From Parabacteroides sp. PF5-9 (GTDB taxonomy: Bacteria > Bacteroidota > Bacteroidia > Bacteroidales > Tannerellaceae), in NCBI RefSeq assembly GCF_029893105.1, contig NZ_JARXWG010000029.1, positions 1 through 50,524 of the forward strand: a stretch of DNA of 50,524 nt. The letters run 5' to 3'. A model generated the notes under the pieces. The model searched no databases, was not told the DNA's origin, and saw nothing but the letters and a program-made list of their open reading frames with translations. Below, in pieces: positions 33,699 through 41,789 of this stretch. Position numbers and translations under genes: made by a program. Position 1 is the stretch's first letter, and each line of letters starts with the position of its first letter.

Positions 33699-34907
33699 AT
33701 GAAAACACTACATCGTTTATTGATCAGTCTTTGCTTCGTTTTGTATGGATGTTCTGTTCCGTCAGGAGAATCGGATCTGATTGTTTTGGATGTCACAAAA
33801 TCATATCCTGAAAAGAGGATTAATCTGGAAGATATGGCAGATATCACTTATTTGCAATTAGACGATCGTAATAAGGAGTATCTTTTCCGTGGCGGTGTCG
33901 GTGTAATAGGGTCTAATCATCTTGTAATAGCCAATTATATGAATGGTGATATCCTTTTTTTTACAAAGGAGGGGAAGCCGGATCATAAATTTAACCGAAA
34001 AGGAAAAGGACCAGGCGAATATAATCAACTTTTCAGATTTCTTTATGATGAAGCGAGAGATGAATTATATGTTCATGAAATGAATAAAATCCGGATTTAT
34101 TCATCTGCCGGAGAGTATAAACAACTTTTTCCGTTTCCTGAACAAATATGGATAAATGATTATGCGTTCTTAAATGATCGATCGATTATTCTTTTAGATG
34201 CACGTGTTCAGGCTACAGCAAATCTGGCTCATCAGCGTTTTAGAGATCCTGTAAGTCTGGAAGAACAGGAAAAATTGAAAGCTGAACATCTCTCCTCTTT
34301 TCTTCGGATATCAGGCTCTGATGGACATATTCAAGAATACATTGATGTTGCAGAAGATTTTTTTAATGTAAGCTTGATTGCATACGATGAAAAGAATCAA
34401 CCACGCATAGGAACGACTCCACGTATCATCTATCATACAGACGGTTTACTGTTGCATAATCAGGAGACTGATACAGTTTATTTATATAAACAGGATCATA
34501 CATTAACGCCTTTTATCGTACAAAAACCATCACTGAAAAGCCTGAACCCGAGTGTCTATATCAATTCGGTAGTCGATCGTGGAGAATATCAATTTATAGA
34601 GTTACAAACGTTAAAAGTGCAGCCATCCGGTTTGTTACAATCAACATCTCTTGTTCGTGACAAAAAAGACGGTTCGGTCTATGCTTCTAAAATTATTTTG
34701 TCTGATTTTGCAGGAAAAGATATTGTCATTGATCACAGAACGGTTAGACCTTTTCAGAATGCAAATGAAGGTCTACTCACATTTACGGTAGATGAACTGC
34801 GTGAAGCCTATGACGCCGGCCGGTTAAGTGGTGAACTAAAATCCTTTGTGGAGCAGATGGAGGAAGAAAATGAGAATGATGTATTGGTCATGTTGCGGTT
34901 TAAATGA
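33699..34907 (+). CDS. 6-bladed beta-propeller lipoprotein 3
   Basis: A 402-residue lipoprotein with signal MKTLHRLLISLCFVLYGC (Cys 18). Conserved N-terminal strand IALD/IVLDVTKSYPEKRINLEDMADITYLQLDD and blade phrase FTKEGKPDHKFNRKGKGPGEY. It is paralogous along its length to propeller 5 (36152-37369), and the last 49 residues from NANEGLLTFTVDELREAYDA are identical in the two. BF3164-like proteins share this layout. Eighteen bases follow the preceding gene; probably one operon. Confidence 0.87.
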   Translation: MKTLHRLLISLCFVLYGCSVPSGESDLIVLDVTKSYPEKRINLEDMADITYLQLDDRNKEYLFRGGVGVIGSNHLVIANYMNGDILFFTKEGKPDHKFNRKGKGPGEYNQLFRFLYDEARDELYVHEMNKIRIYSSAGEYKQLFPFPEQIWINDYAFLNDRSIILLDARVQATANLAHQRFRDPVSLEEQEKLKAEHLSSFLRISGSDGHIQEYIDVAEDFFNVSLIAYDEKNQPRIGTTPRIIYHTDGLLLHNQETDTVYLYKQDHTLTPFIVQKPSLKSLNPSVYINSVVDRGEYQFIELQTLKVQPSGLLQSTSLVRDKKDGSVYASKIILSDFAGKDIVIDHRTVRPFQNANEGLLTFTVDELREAYDAGRLSGELKSFVEQMEEENENDVLVMLRFK

Positions 34908-34911
34908 TAAC
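34761..34911 (+). repeat. 151-bp direct repeat, copy 1 (3' end of propeller 3)
   Basis: Differs from 37223-37373 at seven positions by eye (about 95 percent). Identity runs past the stop codon, while the rest of the two genes is much less alike. Confidence 0.88.
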
Positions 34912-34924
34912 TTAATATAAAACC

Positions 34925-36037
34925 ATGAAAAAAATATTTTTCTATTCGTTATTCGTTGTCTACGCATTCTTGTCTTGTGACAAGACAAATATTAACAATG
35001 ATACTATTTTTATTACATTGTCATCCGAGAAATCGACATTAACACTGACTGATTTGTTTGAATCCTGTCGATTTGTTAGTTTGGAGACAAATGACACCTT
35101 GTTATTAGATAAAATTGAGAATTTCTCAAAGATACTAACATATGATAACTGTATTTATATTGGAGAACTCAAAACTATTTCTGTGTTTGACGCTAATGGT
35201 AAATTTGTAAAAAAGATCAACCGATATGGCGAAGGTGCTGATACCTATTTGTCTCTTTATAATTTTATGATATGGAAAGATGGTACAATCTCTATCAATG
35301 ATCGTTTGTCTCAAAGTATTGTGTCTTATTCCAATGATGGAGTTTTTCTAGATAGGTTTAGGTTAAAAGATATATCCATTTTGGATATTACATATCTGAA
35401 TGATACACTACTTGTGGCAAAAGCAGACTACAACAACAAATTTAAATTCTATATTTTTAATCGAAATACATATGAGTTGATAGATTCTTATTGGCCTGTA
35501 TCAAGACGTCGGTTTACTTATGGTATGCATGACTGTTTTCCTCGCTACGAGGGTAAATTATTGTTTAATGAGCCACAAAATAATCTTATCTATGAAATAA
35601 CAAAAGATAGCGCTGCTGTTAGATATATCGTTGATATTGATGGAAAAACACCTCCGGTAGGATTTTGGGAACAACAAAATATGACCGGTTATGAGTTGAA
35701 CAATGAGCGCTTGAAAGAAGGTTATATCGATAATATTAATTTTTATGCAGAAGGGAGTATTTCTATACTGCTTCAATTCAATGGAGGGACAGGAGTTCAT
35801 GAACATTATGCGTTAATAGACAAGAGTAACTTAAAACCTGTATTGTTTAATGAAATTGTTTTTGATCCGGGTTTTAAATGGAAACCTTTAAAAATGTATG
35901 CATTAGAAGATGGTTGGATCGTTATTCCGATACCAGCGTATATATTATATGAACAAGCGAGTGAAGATTTTTTATTACGTTTTCCCGATTTAAAAGAAGA
36001 TGATAACCCGATCTTGTGCATCGCTAAAATTAAATGA
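34925..36037 (+). CDS. 6-bladed beta-propeller lipoprotein 4
   Basis: A 370-residue lipoprotein with signal MKKIFFYSLFVVYAFLSC (Cys 18). Blade motifs: FVSLETNDTLLLDKIENFSKI, ISVFDANGKFVKKINRYGEGADTY, SIVSYSNDGVFLDRF. The canonical GxGPGE turn has become GEGADT, so this blade is divergent. It groups with propellers 1 and 2 by its C-terminal EDDNPILCIAKIK. It lies 17 bases after propeller 3. Confidence 0.87.
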   Translation: MKKIFFYSLFVVYAFLSCDKTNINNDTIFITLSSEKSTLTLTDLFESCRFVSLETNDTLLLDKIENFSKILTYDNCIYIGELKTISVFDANGKFVKKINRYGEGADTYLSLYNFMIWKDGTISINDRLSQSIVSYSNDGVFLDRFRLKDISILDITYLNDTLLVAKADYNNKFKFYIFNRNTYELIDSYWPVSRRRFTYGMHDCFPRYEGKLLFNEPQNNLIYEITKDSAAVRYIVDIDGKTPPVGFWEQQNMTGYELNNERLKEGYIDNINFYAEGSISILLQFNGGTGVHEHYALIDKSNLKPVLFNEIVFDPGFKWKPLKMYALEDGWIVIPIPAYILYEQASEDFLLRFPDLKEDDNPILCIAKIK

Positions 36038-36040
36038 TGT

Positions 36041-36079
36041 ATGAATAATAGTGTTGCCAAAATGCGGGTTGTTTTTTAA
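36041..36079 (+). pseudogene. Remnant start of a propeller-2-like gene
   Basis: Twelve codons (MNNSVAKMRVVF then stop) resemble the start of propeller 2 (MNNNVAQIIVVLLV). The 28 bases at 36031-36058 match 32570-32597 with one mismatch. The gene body is missing; about 70 bases later the next intact gene begins. It looks like the scar of a deletion or replacement. Confidence 0.7.
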
Positions 36080-36151
36080 GCTGGTTTGATAGAAGCTAAA
36101 ATAGATGGATAATAATAAAGAGTTAGTTGTATCTTTAATAAAATTTATAAC

Positions 36152-37369
36152 ATGAAAATACGAAGTCTGTTCTTATCTCTTTTTCTTGGCAGTTTGTTGT
36201 CTGGATGTATTAATACATTGGATGACTCTCAAGTGATAGCTCTTGATGTTGCAAAATTATATACTGAAAGGGATATCCGTTTAGAAGAAATAGCAGACAT
36301 TACCTATCTTCAGTTAGACGACAGGGATGAAAAGTTCCTTTTCCGTGGTAATATCGGTGCAATATCTTCTACTTATTTGATTGGCAGTGACCCTCGATCG
36401 GGTGATATTCTCTTTTTTACCCGTGATGGCAAGCCGAAACATAAATTTAATCGTAAGGGAGGAGGTCCGGAAGAATATAGTCAGTTGTTTACTTTTATAT
36501 ACGACGAAGAGAAGGATGAGTTGTTTGTGCATGAGAGGAATAAGATTCGGGTATATAACTCCTCCGGAGAATATAAAAGAGTGTTTTCACTTCCACCGGA
36601 GAGTTTTGTGATGAATGATTACGCTTTATTGGATGACCGGTCGATCGTTTTGTTCGATATGAATTTGAAGAGCAAAGCCAATATGCGACATATGCGTTTG
36701 CATGAAGATATTGAAGAACGCCAAGAAGTAATCAATGAACATGAATCGTCTTTTATCAGGTTATCCGTTTTGGATGGCCATGTTGAAGAATATATAAAAG
36801 TACCGGAAGACTTCTTTGGTGTTGATCTGACTGTATTGGATGAGTCCAGTGGCAGTCCGCGAAAAATAGTAGGAAGAACCTATCATCTCATCAGACATCA
36901 GGAAGGATTACTGCTTCATAATCATGAAACAGATACTGTTTATTTATATAAGAGAGATCATACCTTAGTGCCTTATATGGTACAAACACCTTCTGTCAAA
37001 TCGCTGAATCCTGGAATTTATATCAATACAGTAGTCGATCGGGGTAACTATCAGTTTATAGAATTGCAGACTTTAAGAGTTAAACTACCGGGGCCTTTAT
37101 TGACAACGCATTTAGTTCGTGACAAAAAAAGTGGAGCGGTATTCACGCCTGTCATAACAATGAAAGATTTTAAGGGGAAAGAAATGACCATAAACCGAAA
37201 TACAGTTCAATGTATTCAAAACGCAAACGAAGGTCTACTCACATTTACTGTAGATGAATTACGTGAAGCCTATGACGCCGGCCGGTTAAGTGGTGAGCTA
37301 AAGTCCTTTGTGGAGCAAATGGAGGAAGAAAATGAGAATGATGTATTGGTCATGTTGCGGTTTAAATGA
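36152..37369 (+). CDS. 6-bladed beta-propeller lipoprotein 5
   Basis: A 405-residue lipoprotein with signal MKIRSLFLSLFLGSLLSGC (Cys 19). Blade phrase FTRDGKPKHKFNRKGGGPEEY and IRVYNSSGEYKRVF parallel propeller 3. The two are full-length paralogues, and their last 151 coding and flanking bases are about 95 percent identical. This gene is preceded by the propeller-2 remnant, so the array has been rearranged here. Confidence 0.87.
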   Translation: MKIRSLFLSLFLGSLLSGCINTLDDSQVIALDVAKLYTERDIRLEEIADITYLQLDDRDEKFLFRGNIGAISSTYLIGSDPRSGDILFFTRDGKPKHKFNRKGGGPEEYSQLFTFIYDEEKDELFVHERNKIRVYNSSGEYKRVFSLPPESFVMNDYALLDDRSIVLFDMNLKSKANMRHMRLHEDIEERQEVINEHESSFIRLSVLDGHVEEYIKVPEDFFGVDLTVLDESSGSPRKIVGRTYHLIRHQEGLLLHNHETDTVYLYKRDHTLVPYMVQTPSVKSLNPGIYINTVVDRGNYQFIELQTLRVKLPGPLLTTHLVRDKKSGAVFTPVITMKDFKGKEMTINRNTVQCIQNANEGLLTFTVDELREAYDAGRLSGELKSFVEQMEEENENDVLVMLRFK

Positions 37370-37373
37370 TAAC
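37223..37373 (+). repeat. 151-bp direct repeat, copy 2 (3' end of propeller 5)
   Basis: Partner of 34761-34911, in the same position relative to the stop codon and continuing a few bases into the spacer before the next gene. Confidence 0.88.
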
Positions 37374-37388
37374 CTAATATATAGAACC

Positions 37389-38540
37389 ATGAAATATATT
37401 TTATTGATTAGTGTCTGTGTGTTCTTGATGAGTTGTTCAGAAACTCCATCAAGCAAACATTTGACAATGTTTGACGTTTCTCATGATTATCCGGTAAAAT
37501 CTATCGCTCTTAACGATATAGCCAATGTCCATTATATCGTTCCGGAGGTACATTCGGATTTTTTGTTTAAGGCTTTTCAGGCAACTACATCAAAAGATTA
37601 TTTAATTATTAAAGATGTAGTCAATGAAAAGTTCTTATTCTTTGATAAAGAAGGTAAGATCATGAGTAAGGTGGACCGTCGAGGCAATGGACCGGAGGAG
37701 TATATGGGGGTGAATAGCTTCTTTTACAATGAACAGGAAGAGAACCTTTACTTGAGTTGTAGAGGTATTGGCATTCGTGTTTATGACCGAAATGGAAATT
37801 ATCAGCGAACAATTCCTACGGAAAAGGATTTAACGATCAATCGAATGTCAGAATTTGATAAACAGACTTTACTTGCCTTTAGTGATGACAGGACAACTCC
37901 TTTTTTTCTTATACATAAAATAGACGGAAGTATCAAAGAGGAAATTGATAGAATAAAAGAAGAGGATACGAGCCAGCACAGGTTGGGAGTGAATGATTTC
38001 AAATCTGACTTTGGAACGATCGATGCGATCACGTTTTATATGCCGTCGATCAATCTTGTTAAAAACAAAAAAGAGTATATACTAACGAACTATTCAGCTG
38101 ATACGGTTTATCGATATACTCAAGATAGGGTCTTAACTCCGGCATTGGTGCGTCGTCCTTCGATTGAGCAAACCGATCCAATGATCTTTTTGCATAGTTG
38201 GGTAGAAACGAATGATTTTATCTTTTTTTCTACGCAAAAAAAAGAATACATTCGTGATCAAAGTGAGTTATTCCCAAAAACAGGTTATCTGGTTGAAAAA
38301 AGAAGTGGTGATATTTTTCGACAACAAATTAGAAATACTGATTTAGGGGATAAACCGGTAATCATTGATCCTTTTAATGTGAGTTGTCATGAAGAATCCT
38401 GGAGTGGTGTTGTGAGTTATACGATTAAAGAATTACATGAAGCAGCAAAAGCCAATAAACTAAAAGGAAAATTAAAAGAGTTATATGATAATCTGGGTGA
38501 AGAAGATGAATATATTTTTATGCTTATAAGCCTACACTGA
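37389..38540 (+). CDS. 6-bladed beta-propeller lipoprotein 6
   Basis: A 383-residue lipoprotein with signal MKYILLISVCVFLMSC (Cys 16). It continues with FDVSHDYPVKSIALNDIANVHYIV and blade motif FFDKEGKIMSKVDRRGNGPEEY. It belongs to the propeller 3/5 subgroup by order of motifs and by its end (SYTIKELHEAAKANKLKGKLKELYDNLGEEDEY, in parts). The ATG at 37389 is chosen because the signal peptide starts there; an upstream-extended frame runs back into propeller 5 and is a shadow. Confidence 0.87.
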   Translation: MKYILLISVCVFLMSCSETPSSKHLTMFDVSHDYPVKSIALNDIANVHYIVPEVHSDFLFKAFQATTSKDYLIIKDVVNEKFLFFDKEGKIMSKVDRRGNGPEEYMGVNSFFYNEQEENLYLSCRGIGIRVYDRNGNYQRTIPTEKDLTINRMSEFDKQTLLAFSDDRTTPFFLIHKIDGSIKEEIDRIKEEDTSQHRLGVNDFKSDFGTIDAITFYMPSINLVKNKKEYILTNYSADTVYRYTQDRVLTPALVRRPSIEQTDPMIFLHSWVETNDFIFFSTQKKEYIRDQSELFPKTGYLVEKRSGDIFRQQIRNTDLGDKPVIIDPFNVSCHEESWSGVVSYTIKELHEAAKANKLKGKLKELYDNLGEEDEYIFMLISLH

Positions 38541-38561
38541 TATTTATGACTGATTATTATG
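38525..38561 (+). repeat. 37-bp junction repeat, copy 1
   Basis: Sequence spanning the end of propeller 6 to the first base-pairs of the LanC-like gene (core TGATATTTATGACTGATTA) recurs at 40445-40481 before the DUF4249 gene with two mismatches. Confidence 0.88.
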
Positions 38562-39587
38562 AAAACACATTTTGAAGTCCTCAACCAACGTTTGTTATCT
38601 TCACTCGATAAGACTTATCCTGTGGGACTGGCTCATGGAAAAATGGGTCTATGCATTTACTTCTATCAGTTGTCTCGTTTGGAGCATCATTCGCCGTATC
38701 AGTCTGTTGCGGAAGAGATGTTGGATCAAATCATTGAAAATGGTCTTTCTTTCAATCAGTCGATCAATGTAGAAGAAGGGTTGGCCGGTATAGGGTTGGG
38801 ACTGATTTATTTGGTAAAGGAGAAATTTGTCGAAGGGGATATTAACGAACTGTTGGAAGATTTTGATAATACAATTTTCCGTAAACTGGCTTTTCTGGAG
38901 AATAAAACGAATTATTCACCGGAAGAGTTATTGCATCTGATCTATTACCTCTATTGCCGGATGATTGATCAACCGGATGAGAATAGTCGTTATCCTTTTC
39001 AGCAATTGATCATTAAAGTGTTCAATCTTTTCTATGCCAACCTGACGGATGAGTTTCTGAATGAATCGATTTCATTTTCTGTTTATCATTACCAATTACC
39101 TCTGTTTTTATGGGTTACGGCGAAATTACTGGAACAAAACTTCTACAGTGATCGAATTTATAAGGTTTTGGATGAAATGCGGTTGACTATCCAGTCGCGT
39201 TTTCCTGTATTACATAGCAACCGGCTCTATCTTTTATGGGGGTTGTTGTCATTAACGGCGTATCTGAAAGATCGTTTCTGGCATCAATATATACAGATGC
39301 TTTATAAAGAAATTAGTTTGGATGAGATCTTTCGGTATGAGATGAAAGACCGGCATATATTTATTAGTAACGGAATAGCGATGGTCTACATTCTATTGGA
39401 AGCTATCAACAATAATTATCCTGATTACCGGATTGAGTATGATCCGAAATACTTCTATAACCGGATCATTCAATCGGATGCTTGGAATGCGTTGATGGAA
39501 CGTGAATATTTTTATAATATTCATCGGGGGTTGTTGAATGGATTTCCGGGGGCTTACCTGATTTTGTTAAAAATCAGGAATGGATAA
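38559..39587 (+). CDS. LanC-like (lanthionine synthetase C family) protein
   Basis: A 342-residue protein of alpha-barrel LanC-like type: PVGLAHGKMGLCIYFYQLSR near residue 22, VEEGLAGIGLGLIYL near 72, and near the C-terminus NIHRGLLNGFPGAYLILL. These G-rich helix turns mark the alpha/alpha toroid. The zinc ligands of true LanC cyclases (a Cys in a WCYG-like motif, then a CH pair) are not visible, so it may be a binding or scaffold protein rather than a lanthionine-forming enzyme. There is no signal peptide, so it is cytoplasmic. It sits between propeller 6 and a glycosyltransferase, 7 kb from the Cys-rich precursor. Confidence 0.82.
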   Translation: MKTHFEVLNQRLLSSLDKTYPVGLAHGKMGLCIYFYQLSRLEHHSPYQSVAEEMLDQIIENGLSFNQSINVEEGLAGIGLGLIYLVKEKFVEGDINELLEDFDNTIFRKLAFLENKTNYSPEELLHLIYYLYCRMIDQPDENSRYPFQQLIIKVFNLFYANLTDEFLNESISFSVYHYQLPLFLWVTAKLLEQNFYSDRIYKVLDEMRLTIQSRFPVLHSNRLYLLWGLLSLTAYLKDRFWHQYIQMLYKEISLDEIFRYEMKDRHIFISNGIAMVYILLEAINNNYPDYRIEYDPKYFYNRIIQSDAWNALMEREYFYNIHRGLLNGFPGAYLILLKIRNG

Positions 39588-39647
39588 TTGATAATTGAAA
39601 ATAGGATTGCGTTATTACTTTGATTGATACTTAAAAAATAAGTGTTT

Positions 39648-40427
39648 ATGAAAATAGATTTGAGGGATACGACGTTTATTATTCCGGTCAGGGTGGATAC
39701 GGTAGTTCGGTTAGAAAACCTGATTATGAATATTGAATATTTGTTGCAATATTTTGATGCGCATATTGTAGTACTGGAAGCAGCTTCCTACAATAATGGC
39801 CTGATTGAAATGGCTCTGGGAGACCGTATTGTGTATCGTTTTATAGAAGATCAGGATCCCGTGTATTATAAAACCAAATACCTGAATATAATGGCTCGGG
39901 AAGTTCATACAGATATTGTCGGGATCTGGGATGTGGATGTGATTGTAGACTACTCTCAAATAATAGATGCTATTCAACAACTCAGGCAGGATCAGTGTGA
40001 TGTGGCCTATCCCTATGATGGTGATTTTCTGGATACTTCGGATATTCTACGGCGCCATTATATGATTCATCGGGATCTTGATTACCTTAGGAAGAACCGC
40101 TCAAAAATGATGTCGTTATATACGGTAGAAGGAGTGATTGGAGCGGTAGGTGGTGGACTGTTTGTTAAAACAGCGAAATATCTTGAATCGGGCATGGATA
40201 ATGAGGCTTTTTATGGCTGGGGCCTGGAAGACGGTGAGCGGCATTACCGCTGGCTCTGTCTGGATTACCGGATTTATCGCACTCCGGGTTGTATGTATCA
40301 TTTGACACATCCGAGGGATATAAATGGAATGTTTCGCTCGAAAGTGCAACAAAATAAGGCAATACATGATATGAATGAGGTGGTGAATTTTACAAAGGAG
40401 GAACTCTTTCAGAACAATCCTTATTGA
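39648..40427 (+). CDS. Family 2-like (galactosyltransferase-related) glycosyltransferase
   Basis: A 259-residue cytoplasmic glycosyltransferase with GT-A fold. It has the N-terminal TFIIPVRVDTVVRLENL strand, the metal-binding DVD motif in IVGIWDVDVIVDYS and an acceptor/GalNAc-transferase-like block FYGWGLEDGERHYRW. The C-terminal YHLTHPRDIN includes a conserved His. The start is ATG at 39648 (MKIDLRDTTF), two codons after an in-frame GTG. Donor and acceptor are unknown. Position next to the LanC-like gene suggests modification of a locus product, possibly the precursor peptide; that is inference. Confidence 0.85.
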   Translation: MKIDLRDTTFIIPVRVDTVVRLENLIMNIEYLLQYFDAHIVVLEAASYNNGLIEMALGDRIVYRFIEDQDPVYYKTKYLNIMAREVHTDIVGIWDVDVIVDYSQIIDAIQQLRQDQCDVAYPYDGDFLDTSDILRRHYMIHRDLDYLRKNRSKMMSLYTVEGVIGAVGGGLFVKTAKYLESGMDNEAFYGWGLEDGERHYRWLCLDYRIYRTPGCMYHLTHPRDINGMFRSKVQQNKAIHDMNEVVNFTKEELFQNNPY

Positions 40428-40444
40428 TAAAATGAACTTATTTG

Positions 40445-40481
40445 TATAAGTTTACACTGATATTTATGACTGATTATTATG
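40445..40481 (+). repeat. 37-bp junction repeat, copy 2
   Basis: Repeat of 38525-38561 directly before the DUF4249 gene; the repeat includes the ATG of each downstream gene. Confidence 0.88.
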
Positions 40482-41597
40482 CGAACAGTTTTTATCCATC
40501 TGTTTAGTTATAGTTTTTTTATCTTTTTTTCCGGATGTATTGAAGAATATACGGCAAAAGAGATTGATGAGATAGCAGATATGCTTGTTATTGATGGGGT
40601 AATAACAAATGGGGAATCGGTGATTAAAATCAGTAAAAGTGTTGGGTTGACGACCCCCTTATATGAAGCAGAAATGGTTGACGACGCTCATGTCTATGTT
40701 GAAATCGAACATGAAGGAACGATAGACGGGGTTTGTCAGGGAGATGGCACTTATATTGTTCAAACAGGTGATTTGTTGAAAGATCGGAAATATCGATTGT
40801 GTATATCACATATAGGAGAAAAATACCAATCTGAATTTTTATCGCCATTGTATTCCCCCGAGATCGATAGTCTGTTTTCGACCAAAAAGAGTCCGGGTGA
40901 TCCGGTGAATATTTATGTTTCGACCCATGATCCGGAAGATCAAACAAAATTCTACCGTTGGTCGTACAACGAACATTGGGAAGTTCGTGCGTTGTTATTT
41001 GCCAATGCGGGTTATATCGATGGTGAATTCCTCCTGTTTTCCCCCTTTAGATATCCGAACACCTATTATTGTTGGGGGAAAGACGATTCCAAAGTATTAC
41101 TATTAGGCTCAACGGAGAAAATTTCTGAAAATATTATTTCACAAAAGAAATTGACAGAGATAGAACCGGATGACGATAAATTATCTCGTCTTTATTATAT
41201 ATTGGTGCAACAAACGTTACTCCGGCAGGAAGGTTTTAATTACCTCAATAATCTGCAAAAGAATGTAGAACTAACCGGCACTCTTTTTTCTCCGATCCCT
41301 TCTGAGATGAAAGGAAATATTGAATGTTTGACCAATCCGAATATGACTGTTATCGGATATATTGAAGTCTCCACCACGACAAAAATGGAATTGTATATTG
41401 ATGAAAGTAAAGACTATTATGAACAACCCGATCCTAATAAGGGACCAGTTTGTGATATAACCAGAGATCCATTTAAAGGATATCCCTATTATAATTATTT
41501 AGAGCCTACTTACGCCTCAGCCAAATGTGTGGATTGCCGCACGATGTATAAAGCATCCAAAGAAAAGCCGGACTTTTGGCCGACTCCTTATTTTTAA
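40479..41597 (+). CDS. DUF4249 lipoprotein
   Basis: A 372-residue lipoprotein; signal MRTVFIHLFSYSFFIFFSGC (Cys 20). The start IDEIADMLVIDGVITNGE, then VIKISKSVGLTTPLYEAEMVD and DDAHVYVEIEHEG, are typical of DUF4249. These beta-rich outer-membrane proteins are usually encoded next to a TonB-dependent receptor, as here with the plug protein downstream. Function unknown. The C-terminus has a CVDC pair (near residue 354), which could bind metal or form a disulfide. Confidence 0.88.
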   Translation: MRTVFIHLFSYSFFIFFSGCIEEYTAKEIDEIADMLVIDGVITNGESVIKISKSVGLTTPLYEAEMVDDAHVYVEIEHEGTIDGVCQGDGTYIVQTGDLLKDRKYRLCISHIGEKYQSEFLSPLYSPEIDSLFSTKKSPGDPVNIYVSTHDPEDQTKFYRWSYNEHWEVRALLFANAGYIDGEFLLFSPFRYPNTYYCWGKDDSKVLLLGSTEKISENIISQKKLTEIEPDDDKLSRLYYILVQQTLLRQEGFNYLNNLQKNVELTGTLFSPIPSEMKGNIECLTNPNMTVIGYIEVSTTTKMELYIDESKDYYEQPDPNKGPVCDITRDPFKGYPYYNYLEPTYASAKCVDCRTMYKASKEKPDFWPTPYF

Positions 41598-41684
41598 TAG
41601 ATAGAATATTGTTCTGATTTCAAAATATAAATAGAATCTGTGCAAATATGAAATTATTATTGATGATTAATATAAATAATTTTG

Positions 41685-41730
41685 TATGTTTGTGATGTGC
41701 AATATTGACACCTTTATTATTTGCTGAAGT
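41685..41730 (+). promoter_or_regulatory. Promoter and leader of the TonB-plug gene
   Basis: TATGTTTG (41685-41692) followed by TGTGCAATA and, with the same spacing, TTGCTG, as before the precursor gene at 31109. TTG at 41660-41662 is a possible -33 at a slightly long 22-base spacing. Parts of the later leader (AAGTGATT, GCTAATT) recur near 50207-50250 before the last gene. Confidence 0.65.
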
Positions 41731-41789
41731 GATTACTAATCTATGATTACTACAACCGCTCTTTTAATGTGCTAATGCTAATTAAGATC

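Noticed and set aside
37308-37388. Upstream extension of propeller 6 into propeller 5
   Set aside because: The extension overlaps the coding end of propeller 5 in another frame; the signal peptide begins at 37389.
38559-39587. Complete lanthipeptide pathway
   Set aside because: Only a LanC-like protein is present; no dehydratase, and the LanC zinc ligands are not visible.
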